This document shows positions 1 to 6,449 of a stretch of DNA of 9,166 nucleotides, piece by piece (positions within the stretch are counted from its first letter, which is position 1; each line of letters begins with the position of its first letter). The position numbers and the translations under genes were made by a program. The DNA is from Clostridiales bacterium (lineage in GTDB: Bacteria > Bacillota > Clostridia > Lachnospirales > WQUN01), in assembly GCA_031254075.1 (NCBI GenBank), contig JAIRVD010000234.1:1-9166 (forward strand), in the 5' to 3' direction. The notes under the pieces were generated by a model. It searched no databases. It saw only the letters and a list, made by a program, of their open reading frames with translations, and had not been told where the DNA came from.

Positions 1-567
1 TTCAGTTTTTACGATTGGCTTCGTTTGCCGATTGAAGTGATAGAGTATCTATTTACTTATTGCGCCGAAAACGACCATCGAAGTCTTCGTTATATTGAAA
101 AATGCGCGATAGATTGGGCAGACAACGGAATAAAAGACCTCGAAGACGCGTTGGAATACGTGCAAAGCTTCGACCGCGATTATCGAACAATCTTGCAGCA
201 TATGGGACAAGTTTCCGGCTATCCGACACCGACGCATCGAAAATATATGCGCAAATGGCTGCATCAATGGAATATGCCGCTTGAATTAATAACGGAAGCC
301 TGCGACCGTTGTGTTGAACAGCTCGCAAAGCCCAACTTTAAATATGTAGATAAAATTTTATCCGAATGGCATAAGGCGGGAGTTTCAACAATAGAAAAGG
401 TTTCCGCAGCCGATGAAGAATTTATGCAAAAAAATAAAAAAATTACACCCGTTACGGCGGCGAAACCAAAATCCAACCGATTTATAAATTTTAATCAGCG
501 TGACATAGATTATTCTCAATATGAAAAATTAGAAAGAGCATATTTAGAGCAGAAATATAAAAACTAG
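1..567 (+). CDS. DnaD-domain replication initiation protein (5' truncated)
   Basis: The reading frame is open from base 1, so the true start lies outside the window; 188 residues are visible. Two tandem DnaD/DnaB_2-type helical modules can be recognised. The first (about residues 1-65) carries the signature LRYIEKCAIDWADNGI. The second (about 70-130) carries FKYVDKILSEWHKAGV, matching the family's Y-x3-I-x3-W-x3-G pattern. The tail (NRFINFNQRDIDYSQYEKLE) is the basic/aromatic C-terminus usual for clostridial DnaD proteins. Family members remodel DNA and help recruit the replicative helicase with a DnaC/DnaI-type loader, and a loader gene follows only three bases after this stop, which supports the call. 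The N-terminal winged-helix domain, if present, is off the window. The TTG at base 25 lies inside the first DnaD module and is not a credible start. Whether this is a chromosomal initiation factor or a phage-derived copy cannot be told from the fragment. Confidence 0.9.
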   Translation, partial: FSFYDWLRLPIEVIEYLFTYCAENDHRSLRYIEKCAIDWADNGIKDLEDALEYVQSFDRDYRTILQHMGQVSGYPTPTHRKYMRKWLHQWNMPLELITEACDRCVEQLAKPNFKYVDKILSEWHKAGVSTIEKVSAADEEFMQKNKKITPVTAAKPKSNRFINFNQRDIDYSQYEKLERAYLEQKYKN

Positions 568-570
568 GGC

Positions 571-1584
571 GTGTACCGAGTGAGATACCAAAACGCATAT
601 CGTCAAGGAATGCGCAATTTTGAAGCCTCAAGGGAACATGCGGAGGAAGATTTCGCAGCACGCCGCATGGAGGCTTTTAAAAAAACTCCGCGTTTGCAGG
701 AAATAGAAAAAAAATTAGGTGAAATCGGGTTGACTCTTGCGCGGCTTGCGTTATCGGGGAACGCAAACGCTCTTGAGGAAGCACGAAAAAAATCAGATGC
801 TTTGAAAGAGGAGCGTCTTTCTTTAATTTCAAAAAAAGGTTTGGCGAAAACTTATTTTCTTCCGCAATACAGTTGCGCAAACTGTGCGGATACAGGTTAC
901 ATATTGGGCGCGAATCCGATTGTTGCGTGCGCTTGTTTAAAACAGAAACTCATCGACGAGTATTATTCTCTCTCCAACATGCGCGAGGTTTTGCGCGATG
1001 AAAATTTTGATAATTTCGATATCCGCCTGTTCAGCGAAAAAATTATCGAAAATGAAGGGCTTTCTCCGCGCAGTTGCATGGAAATAAATTATAAAATGGC
1101 AATTTCTTTCGTGCAAAAATTCGATGACGAATTCGCCAATCTTTTACTTTACGGCGAAACAGGGCTCGGAAAAACCTTCATTTGCCACTGTATCGCAAAA
1201 GATTTGCTTGATATCGGGAAAACCGTTTTATATCTTACTGTGCCGCGCCTTTGCAAAGTAATCGAAAATTCACGTTTTAACCGTGACTCGCTTGATTCTC
1301 CCGACGAAATGCTCAACGCCGTTGACACCGTTGACCTGCTGATTCTCGACGACCTCGGCACCGAGGTTCCTACCGTTATTACTTCCGCCGCGCTTTTTGA
1401 TATAATCAATCAGCGCCTTCTTACACGAAAACCGACCGTCATTTCCACCAATCTTTCGCCAAATGATTTGGCAACAATTTATTCCGAACGTATGGTTTCG
1501 CGCTTTCTCGGCAATTATCAAATGATAAAATTTTTCGGTGAAGACATTCGCACTAAGAAAAAATACAGGGGGCAATATAAATGA
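571..1584 (+). CDS. dnaC: DnaC/DnaI-type AAA+ replicative helicase loader
   Basis: A 337-residue ATPase expected to load the replicative helicase at the origin. The N-terminal about 90 residues are charged and helical, probably a coiled coil that contacts the helicase. A four-cysteine zinc-site candidate follows: C102 and C105 (CANC), then C120 and C122 (CAC). The AAA+ core has Walker A GETGLGKT (195-202), Walker B LLILDD (256-261), a sensor-1 STN (292-294) and an arginine-rich ERMVSRF (306-312) where the arginine finger sits in this family. The chosen GTG start is three bases after the stop of the DnaD-domain gene. Shine-Dalgarno complementarity there is weak, so translation may depend on coupling; GTG at 580 is an alternative start. 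The stop overlaps the ATG of the next gene (ATGA at 1581-1584). The family call is firm; the symbol follows the naming used for clostridial loaders, where DnaI would be the Bacillus name. Confidence 0.9.
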   Translation: MYRVRYQNAYRQGMRNFEASREHAEEDFAARRMEAFKKTPRLQEIEKKLGEIGLTLARLALSGNANALEEARKKSDALKEERLSLISKKGLAKTYFLPQYSCANCADTGYILGANPIVACACLKQKLIDEYYSLSNMREVLRDENFDNFDIRLFSEKIIENEGLSPRSCMEINYKMAISFVQKFDDEFANLLLYGETGLGKTFICHCIAKDLLDIGKTVLYLTVPRLCKVIENSRFNRDSLDSPDEMLNAVDTVDLLILDDLGTEVPTVITSAALFDIINQRLLTRKPTVISTNLSPNDLATIYSERMVSRFLGNYQMIKFFGEDIRTKKKYRGQYK

Positions 1585-2819
1585 AGAAATTATTCTTGAT
1601 GTTTTGTGTTATATTTTTTTCGGCTTGCAGCAGCGAAGAAGTTGTTGTTGTATTTCAAGAAAATGAATCGGCGGAAATTGTTACGTCTTCGCCAACGCCT
1701 TCGCCGGAAGAACCTGAAATTTTGCGCTTTTATCCCGAGCTGCCCGGTAAAATCGCAATTATCGCAAATGAGTGGTTAGTCTCTTCGCTCCATTTCCAAT
1801 CACACGGCAATTGGGTTTTGGAAATTTTGGAAAGATACGGAGAAGAAAACATAATAATTTATTCTTGGGAATGGAATGAAAATTACGATTCTATCGTAAA
1901 CGAAATTAGCGGAAACAGTGAAATAAGCGTGCTGATATATGATTACGGAATTGGTGCAATAGAAGATATTCAAAAGCAAAGGGATGATATTTTTTTAATT
2001 TATATAGATTATTATTTCCCCGCCGGAATAGATTTGCGTGCCGATTTGGTTTTGGAAGTTGATTCGGCTGCAATTGCAAGAAATTTTCCGGCGATGGCAA
2101 CGGAGATGGGTGCGCAAACATTGATATATTTTTATGAAGGCTTTGAATGGGTCAGCGACGAGGACAAAAAAGATTTCGAGGAATACGCGGAAAACGAACG
2201 CCTAAGCATGAATTTTATGCGTGAGCTGTGCGCGGAAATCGGGCTTGGATTTGCGGCAGTTGATATAAACGGCGCGATTGAGTGCGGAAGCAGTTATGAC
2301 TCGTTTATGACAGCGACGATTCCGCCGTTGATTGAACAATACGGAACGGACATCGTGCTTTTCGGATTGGACAACGAAAGAGTGCATTGGTCGTGGTGCG
2401 GTTTGGAATTTATTTATCTGCCGCTGTATTCGAATTGGTTTGAACCGCATCCGGCGGATATCGGTATGTATGAGGTGCGGCTTTCCGATGATTCTCCTTA
2501 TTACGAAACAGAAAATCTTCCCGCGCTCATTGATGAATTGAAAAACAATCTCGCGGAACGAAATATGAACGGGCGAATCGCGACCTATCCGATTTCCATG
2601 AAATTTTTATTCCCGATAGCCGCCGCCGAATACGGCATTATGCAAATGAACGGCGAGGTTTCAGGTGTTGACATGCATGTTTTGGAAAACATTATAGTCG
2701 GGCTAATCGCCGAATACACAGCCATTCCCGAACACGGCATTACGCTTTCGGCTTTCGAAGCAGACGGTGTAACATATGAAAACTATGTTTTGGTTCTGCC
2801 GGATTATTTAATATATTGA
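1581..2819 (+). CDS. DUF3798-like substrate-binding-type lipoprotein
   Basis: A 412-residue predicted lipoprotein. The signal peptide is short (MKK then a hydrophobic run) and ends in a lipobox-like FSAC with the lipidated cysteine at residue 16. A Ser/Thr/Pro/Glu-rich tether follows to about residue 50. The rest reads like a periplasmic-binding-protein fold: a first strand GKIAIIANEW near residues 55-64, then EMGAQTLIYFY, then an ELCAEIGLGF helix-strand unit, then IPPLIEQYGTDIVLFGLDNE. I recall these blocks, in this order, as typical of DUF3798, a family of uncharacterised Firmicute lipoproteins resembling solute receptors. No ABC transporter genes are adjacent and the ligand is unknown. The start is fixed by a GGGGG-containing ribosome site at about 1566-1572 and by the ATGA overlap with the loader stop. 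The protein should sit on the outer face of the membrane, which is unexpected directly behind replication genes. Confidence 0.75.
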   Translation: MKKLFLMFCVIFFSACSSEEVVVVFQENESAEIVTSSPTPSPEEPEILRFYPELPGKIAIIANEWLVSSLHFQSHGNWVLEILERYGEENIIIYSWEWNENYDSIVNEISGNSEISVLIYDYGIGAIEDIQKQRDDIFLIYIDYYFPAGIDLRADLVLEVDSAAIARNFPAMATEMGAQTLIYFYEGFEWVSDEDKKDFEEYAENERLSMNFMRELCAEIGLGFAAVDINGAIECGSSYDSFMTATIPPLIEQYGTDIVLFGLDNERVHWSWCGLEFIYLPLYSNWFEPHPADIGMYEVRLSDDSPYYETENLPALIDELKNNLAERNMNGRIATYPISMKFLFPIAAAEYGIMQMNGEVSGVDMHVLENIIVGLIAEYTAIPEHGITLSAFEADGVTYENYVLVLPDYLIY

Positions 2820-2870
2820 TTTAGGAAGAAAATTTTCGGAAGCATCGTATATAGTCGCGGAGGGATTTGC

Positions 2871-3134
2871 ATGAGCCCAAATTTGACGACATCGGAACAT
2901 ATGCGGATGCGCAAAATGATTGCTGACGGTATGTCCGAAGGGGAAGCCGAGCAAGCCGTGCTTAATTCGCGCGTTATTCCGTCTGCGCCGTATGATTCCG
3001 GAGCGGAAAGCGGCGGGCGTTCCGGCGAACGCCGTTCGTCCGGCGGCATGAGTTCGGAAACATCCGCGAGTATCGTCACAGGCGTTCTCGGGTTTCTTGC
3101 CGAAACTGCCATTGAAATTATCACCGATAATTAA
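2871..3134 (+). CDS. Small protein with SHOCT-like N-terminal helices, function unknown
   Basis: I do not recognise this 87-residue protein as a named family. A strong ribosome site (ggaggg, 2859-2864) lies six bases before the ATG, so it is very probably translated. Three parts can be seen. Residues 8-31 form a predicted helical pair, EHMRMRKMIADG followed by MSEGEAEQAV, resembling the SHOCT-like N-terminus of the protein encoded next. Residues 40-65 are a low-complexity Gly/Ser/Arg/Glu linker. Residues 66-85 are an Ala/Ile/Val-rich segment, ASIVTGVLGFLAETAIEII, which could be an amphipathic or membrane-associating helix but is short and acidic at its end. No signal peptide or cysteines are present. 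It lies 51 bases after the lipoprotein gene and 19 bases before the DUF4097 gene, so all are probably co-transcribed. An accessory role with the DUF4097 protein is inference from position and similarity only. Confidence 0.75.
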   Translation: MSPNLTTSEHMRMRKMIADGMSEGEAEQAVLNSRVIPSAPYDSGAESGGRSGERRSSGGMSSETSASIVTGVLGFLAETAIEIITDN

Positions 3135-3139
3135 AAACC

Positions 3140-3146
3140 GGGAGGG
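3140..3146 (+). promoter_or_regulatory. Ribosome binding site that sets the DUF4097 gene start
   Basis: The sequence gggaggg is seven bases upstream of ATG 3154. It favours that start over an in-frame upstream codon at 3097, which would lie inside the preceding gene and put 19 unrelated residues ahead of the conserved SHOCT-like N-terminus. Confidence 0.85.
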
Positions 3147-3153
3147 TTTCGAT

Positions 3154-4368
3154 ATGAATGAAAAATTGCGCATTTTAAAAATGATTGAAAACGGTCAAAT
3201 ATCCGCGACAGAAGCCGCGAATTTATTGCAGGCAATTGATTCGGGCGGAAGCGTGAGTCCGACTCCGCCGCCGCCGCCACCGCCGCCGTTGCCGCATTCT
3301 TCCGAGGGGCGGTATGACGGATATGCAAGAAATACTCGTCCCGAGGGTTCGCATTCGGGCGTGAGTTTTGATGACTTGGGCGCGAAATTCGAAAGTTTTG
3401 CGCGCGAGGCAAAACCTAAGGTCGAAAAATTTGCGGGTGGAGTTGCGAAGACAATCGCCGGAGCGGCAGAACGCGTTTCGGATGCGTTCACCGAGGCTAC
3501 AAGTTCTTCTCATTCACATTCGCAAGCGTCGTCACGTCCTGCGTCGCCTGCGCGTTCCGCACCTGCGGGGCGAACAGTCGAAAAGCAAATTGAAATGACA
3601 GTCGAACCGGGCGGTCATAACGAATTAAATATTTCGTGCATGAACGGTGACATTCGAGTAAAGGGTTATAACGGCGATAAAATTACGGCGCGTCTTTCGT
3701 ACAGGGCGAAAGTCGCCAACGCTTACATCGAACTGGTTAAACTCGGCGGAAAATATTTTTTAAAGTATGAACCCGATGATTTTACTGTTGTTTCAATTGA
3801 CGCATATGTTCCCGAACGCGCATTCGGCGTAATCAAAATCGACGGAATAAATGGCGCACTCGATGCGTCATCATTATCCGCAAATGATATGCGCTTCTCA
3901 AACGCAAACGGAATCACCGTTATTTCCGCTCTTTCCGCCAGAAATATTTCCGCCGATTCAAGCAACGGACGTTTTACCGTCTCAAACATCTTTGCCGAAA
4001 GCGCGTCAATCGAAAATATGAACGGCACAATGGACGCCGATGAACTCGACGTCGCAAAGCTTAAACTTTCCAATTACAACAGCTCTCTCTCAATCCTTAT
4101 GTCAAAATTCGCCAAACACTCCGACTACATTTGGAGCGTAGAAACAGGCAACGCCAAACTCAACATAAATCTCCCCACCGCACCCGACCTCGGCTACCAC
4201 ATAAAAGCCCACGCCGCAATGAGCGAAATCCGCATAGGTCTCACCGGTCTTCAATACCTAATCAACGAACCCTCCCTGGTAGAAGCCCGCAGCGTAAGCT
4301 TCGACAAAGTTGCGAAAAAAGTAAAACTCGCTGTTGAAACGTCTAATGCACCGTTATTGATTAATTAA
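3154..4368 (+). CDS. SHOCT-like/DUF4097 (LiaX/YvlB-like) protein
   Basis: A 404-residue protein. Residues 1-29 (MNEKLRILKMIENGQISATE and onward) match the SHOCT-like domain that opens YvlB/LiaX-type proteins. A linker with eight consecutive prolines (38-45) follows, then a probable amphipathic helix (72-112, DDLGAKFESFAREAKPKVEK at its start) and a Ser/Ala/Pro/His-rich stretch (117-140). From about 143 to the end is a DUF4097 domain of repeated short beta-strands with Asn/Gly turns (NGDIRV, NGALDA, NGITVI, NGRFTV, NGTMDA), expected to form a beta-helix. No signal peptide or clear membrane helix is present. In the enterococcal relative LiaX, this architecture takes part in envelope-stress signalling; a similar role here is inference. 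It is the last gene of its cluster and is followed by a strong terminator. The final quarter of the gene favours C-ending codons more than the first part does. Confidence 0.85.
   Translation: MNEKLRILKMIENGQISATEAANLLQAIDSGGSVSPTPPPPPPPPLPHSSEGRYDGYARNTRPEGSHSGVSFDDLGAKFESFAREAKPKVEKFAGGVAKTIAGAAERVSDAFTEATSSSHSHSQASSRPASPARSAPAGRTVEKQIEMTVEPGGHNELNISCMNGDIRVKGYNGDKITARLSYRAKVANAYIELVKLGGKYFLKYEPDDFTVVSIDAYVPERAFGVIKIDGINGALDASSLSANDMRFSNANGITVISALSARNISADSSNGRFTVSNIFAESASIENMNGTMDADELDVAKLKLSNYNSSLSILMSKFAKHSDYIWSVETGNAKLNINLPTAPDLGYHIKAHAAMSEIRIGLTGLQYLINEPSLVEARSVSFDKVAKKVKLAVETSNAPLLIN
3265..3294 (+). repeat. In-frame CCG triplet repeat encoding polyproline
   Basis: Four CCG codons, one CCA, three CCG, one TTG and one CCG in direct succession. 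They encode eight prolines, a leucine and a proline in the linker of the DUF4097 protein. Because the units are triplets, slippage would alter linker length without shifting the frame. Confidence 0.9.
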
Positions 4369-4386
4369 AAAAATTTTAGGCAACTA

Positions 4387-4430
4387 AAAAACCCGGCGAA
4401 AATTCCGTGATTGGTGTTCGTCGGGTTTTT
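4387..4430 (+). terminator. Intrinsic terminator ending the DnaD-DUF4097 gene cluster
   Basis: The arms at 4387-4400 (aaaaacccggcgaa) and 4417-4430 (ttcgtcgggttttt) pair over 14 bases with one G-U wobble and enclose a 16-base loop. The right arm ends in a T run that continues as attttt. The A-tract at the left arm means it could also act on minus-strand transcripts, but no minus-strand gene approaches it here. Confidence 0.9.
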
Positions 4431-4437
4431 ATTTTTG

Positions 4438-4456
4438 TGCAAGCTTTACTCTTGCA
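4438..4456. repeat. Inverted repeat upstream of the sigma factor gene
   Basis: TGCAAG (4438-4443) and CTTGCA (4451-4456) form a perfect six-base inverted repeat around a seven-base spacer, between the preceding terminator and the sigma factor start. It could be an operator or may overlap the sigma operon promoter, but I found no well-spaced promoter boxes with it. Function is not established. Confidence 0.4.
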
Positions 4457-4503
4457 GCATTTGGCCATGTTAAAGCGTATATGAAGTGAAGGGAGTGAGA
4501 TAT

Positions 4504-4986
4504 GTGAATTATAAATCCAACCGGCCGGTGGATTGTATGGAAGAGTTTGTGCGGAGACATGAAAACAAGGTATATCGGAATGCTGTCGCTATCATGTGTA
4601 ATAAGGCGGACGCGGAGGATATTATGCAGGATGTTTTTCTCAAGTATATGGAAAAAGCACCTTTTTTCCAATCTGTCGAACATGAAGCTGCTTGGCTTAC
4701 GAGGGTAACCGTAAATCACTGCCGCAGTCGGTTGCGTTCTCCTTGGAGGAAGAAAACCGAGCCGCTTCTTGACATATACCCGGCGCAAGACAATGAACAG
4801 CAATCCATGATAGAAACCATATCCGCCCTGCCTCCTAAGTATAGGGCCGCAATCTGCCTGTTTTACTATGAAGGCTATTCAACTAAAGAAATAGCGGATA
4901 TCACCAAGCAAAAAGAATCAACGGTGAGAAGTCATCTCACACGGGCGCGTAACATGCTCAAAGTTTTTTTGGGAGGAGAATCGTAA
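4504..4986 (+). CDS. ECF-type RNA polymerase sigma-70 factor
   Basis: A 160-residue ECF sigma factor. Region 2 spans about residues 13-79, with the core-binding helix ADAEDIMQDVFLK (35-47) and the -10-recognition helix around EAAWLTRVTVNHCRSRLR (61-78). Region 4 spans about 109-153: LPPKYRAAICLFYYEGYS, then the helix-turn-helix TKEIADITKQKESTVRSHLT, then RARNMLK. Length and layout are typical of minimal ECF factors, and no extra N- or C-terminal domains are present. The GTG start is chosen because aagggag (4489-4495) sits eight bases upstream. GTG 4486 has no such site, and ATG 4537 (149 residues) remains possible. The stop overlaps the next gene's ATG by one base (TAATG), and a gggaggag ribosome site lies inside the 3' end, so the two products are probably made together. 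By family knowledge the factor directs transcription of a stress or envelope regulon, held inactive by its membrane partner; the target promoters are unknown. Confidence 0.95.
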   Translation: MNYKSNRPVDCMEEFVRRHENKVYRNAVAIMCNKADAEDIMQDVFLKYMEKAPFFQSVEHEAAWLTRVTVNHCRSRLRSPWRKKTEPLLDIYPAQDNEQQSMIETISALPPKYRAAICLFYYEGYSTKEIADITKQKESTVRSHLTRARNMLKVFLGGES

Positions 4987-6347
4987 TGAATAAATACATT
5001 GAATATTTAGACGGCATAACGGTAGATGACGAACAGCATGGCAGAATCATGAAACTATTGAATCAAAAACCGCACCGGCTACGTCAGAAGCGAACGATAT
5101 ATCAGTATGCGGGATTAGCGGCTTGTTTGGCGATAGTGTTATTGTGTATTTGGGCGATGCCCGGAATGTTTGACAATCCTGTTGTGGTTTCGCCCGGTAA
5201 TACCGGACTGACAGTTCAAGCGCCGCCGCAAAATGGCGGCGTGACCGTTGAACCGTCCGAGCCGACCAACACTCCCGAACCGACTGAGCCGGTCTACCCA
5301 TTGTATTCGCTGACGCTGAATTATGTTGACTCATTAATATCATCAGAGCGCGCTTATATACCCGGTCATTTTTGGTATGAGCTTACCGATGAGCAACTGA
5401 GAGCGGTGTTCCCGGATTTCCCTCTTACTCTCACGGCTACCGCTCATTATTTCGGAGACGGTTCCTTGCACAGTGTCGTGGCGTATGACAACGAAACATG
5501 GGGGGCTAACGATGAATATCTTACGTTCACAAAAATAGAAGTCGTTGGAGCGGGCGGCGGAAGCATGAGGGATTATTCCTACGTTGACTCCGAACCAATA
5601 ATTTCTGATGTGGCGGGCATTCTTGTTACCGCGGAAACGGTTAGAGGAATGCCGATATATATGGCTGCGTTTGTTATGGATGAGGTCACTTATGATATCA
5701 CTATAGAAGTCAATAATCTGGAGGAGAGCGGATATAATCGCGGACAAGACCGTTTGACCGAGGTAGTCAATGCCCTCATTCGTAACGGCCCGGCGGACTT
5801 GAGCGTTCTGAACGATCCTGTGATACCGGAACTCCGCGACGAAAGCCTGACGTTGAGCGAAGCGCGTTCTGACCCCGACTTCGGCATGTATCTGCCGGAG
5901 AACGTCCCATCCCGGTTTGGCTTTGAATCAGCGCGGCGGTTCATCAATCAAGACACTGACAACCTTTCCGTTTATTGGAGTATAAGATTTGATTACGATT
6001 ACATCGACTGGCGTGTTTCCAAGGCGACGGATTACGACCTTGAACGCATCGCATCACCGGATGAGCGTGTAAAGTATGATATGGAGTTGTACCCGATTCC
6101 GTGGGCTGATTCCGTGCCGACGGAACTACGGGACTATGTGTTAAATCCCGTGTTTCGTGCGGAAGATTTAACCCTTGATATTATTCAAGCAAGGGCGTAT
6201 TGGGTGGATACAGACCGAAGTGATACCCCCGGTTGGCGTATGCGATTCAGCGTTTTGTACGGTGATGCGGTTGTAGAGGTAAATGTTAAAGGTGCTTCGC
6301 CGGAGCAGGTTTGGGAGATGTTCAACCGTATGATCAGTTATTATTGA
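4986..6347 (+). CDS. Membrane-anchored probable anti-sigma/sigma-regulating protein
   Basis: A 453-residue single-pass protein. Residues 1-39 are cytoplasmic and include a basic patch (HRLRQKR), residues 40-58 form the membrane helix, and the remaining about 390 residues should be outside. The exported part starts with a Pro/Thr/Glu-rich tether (about 79-104) followed by strand-rich domains, including a YIPGHFWYELTDEQLRAVFP module near 124-143. Two blocks (about 202-268 and 388-452) look alike: an alternating hydrophobic strand pair, then an Asp/Glu-containing strand (YDITIEVNN; AVVEVNVKG), then a final helix (RLTEVVNALI; EQVWEMFNRM). The overlap with the sigma gene (TAATG at 4984-4988) is the main evidence for an anti-sigma role. 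The cytoplasmic segment is short and lacks the HxxxCxxC motif of classical zinc anti-sigma domains. It could therefore be a non-classical anti-sigma factor or an associated sensor. The ligand or signal is unknown. Confidence 0.7.
   Translation: MNKYIEYLDGITVDDEQHGRIMKLLNQKPHRLRQKRTIYQYAGLAACLAIVLLCIWAMPGMFDNPVVVSPGNTGLTVQAPPQNGGVTVEPSEPTNTPEPTEPVYPLYSLTLNYVDSLISSERAYIPGHFWYELTDEQLRAVFPDFPLTLTATAHYFGDGSLHSVVAYDNETWGANDEYLTFTKIEVVGAGGGSMRDYSYVDSEPIISDVAGILVTAETVRGMPIYMAAFVMDEVTYDITIEVNNLEESGYNRGQDRLTEVVNALIRNGPADLSVLNDPVIPELRDESLTLSEARSDPDFGMYLPENVPSRFGFESARRFINQDTDNLSVYWSIRFDYDYIDWRVSKATDYDLERIASPDERVKYDMELYPIPWADSVPTELRDYVLNPVFRAEDLTLDIIQARAYWVDTDRSDTPGWRMRFSVLYGDAVVEVNVKGASPEQVWEMFNRMISYY
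5221..5241 (+). other. GC-only intragenic hairpin
   Basis: CGCCGCC (5221-5227) and GGCGGCG (5235-5241) form a perfect seven-base stem with a seven-base loop (gcaaaat). It lies inside the membrane-partner gene, where the codons turn from the membrane segment to the Pro/Thr-rich tether. No T-tract follows, so it is not a standard terminator. Confidence 0.55.
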
Positions 6348-6379
6348 TGAAATTTTTTTATATTTTGAACAATAAAAAA

Positions 6380-6415
6380 GCCCGATAATAGGCGGTGTTA
6401 TCGCTTATTTCGGGC
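6380..6415. terminator. Bidirectional terminator between converging genes
   Basis: The arms 6380-6394 and 6402-6415 pair along almost their whole length (gcccga with tcgggc at the base, one bulged T at 6386, one G-U wobble) around a seven-base loop. Read on the minus strand the hairpin is followed by a run of six T, the better U-tract, so it is a strong terminator for the gene ending at 6450. On the plus strand the following gtgtttatt is weaker but may still serve the sigma factor operon ending at 6347. Confidence 0.85.
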
Positions 6416-6449
6416 GTGTTTATTAAGAAACATAGGAGACTTATTAGGA

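Noticed and set aside
2821..2870. Possible promoter (TATATA at 2848-2853) before the small gene
   Set aside because: No -35 box lies at a suitable distance, so the box alone is not enough to call a promoter.
3195..3513. Overlapping minus-strand open frames opposite the proline/glycine-rich linker
   Set aside because: Low-complexity mirror images of the plus-strand repeat, without ribosome sites; the plus-strand protein has clear family motifs.
3723..4073. A 116-residue minus-strand open frame opposite the DUF4097 domain
   Set aside because: It has no recognisable motif, and the opposite strand encodes a convincing beta-repeat domain.
4131..4337. A 68-residue, very basic open frame inside the 3' part of the DUF4097 gene
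   Set aside because: It is a frame-shifted by-product of C-ending codons there; it has no ribosome site and its composition is Arg/Pro/His-rich without domain character.
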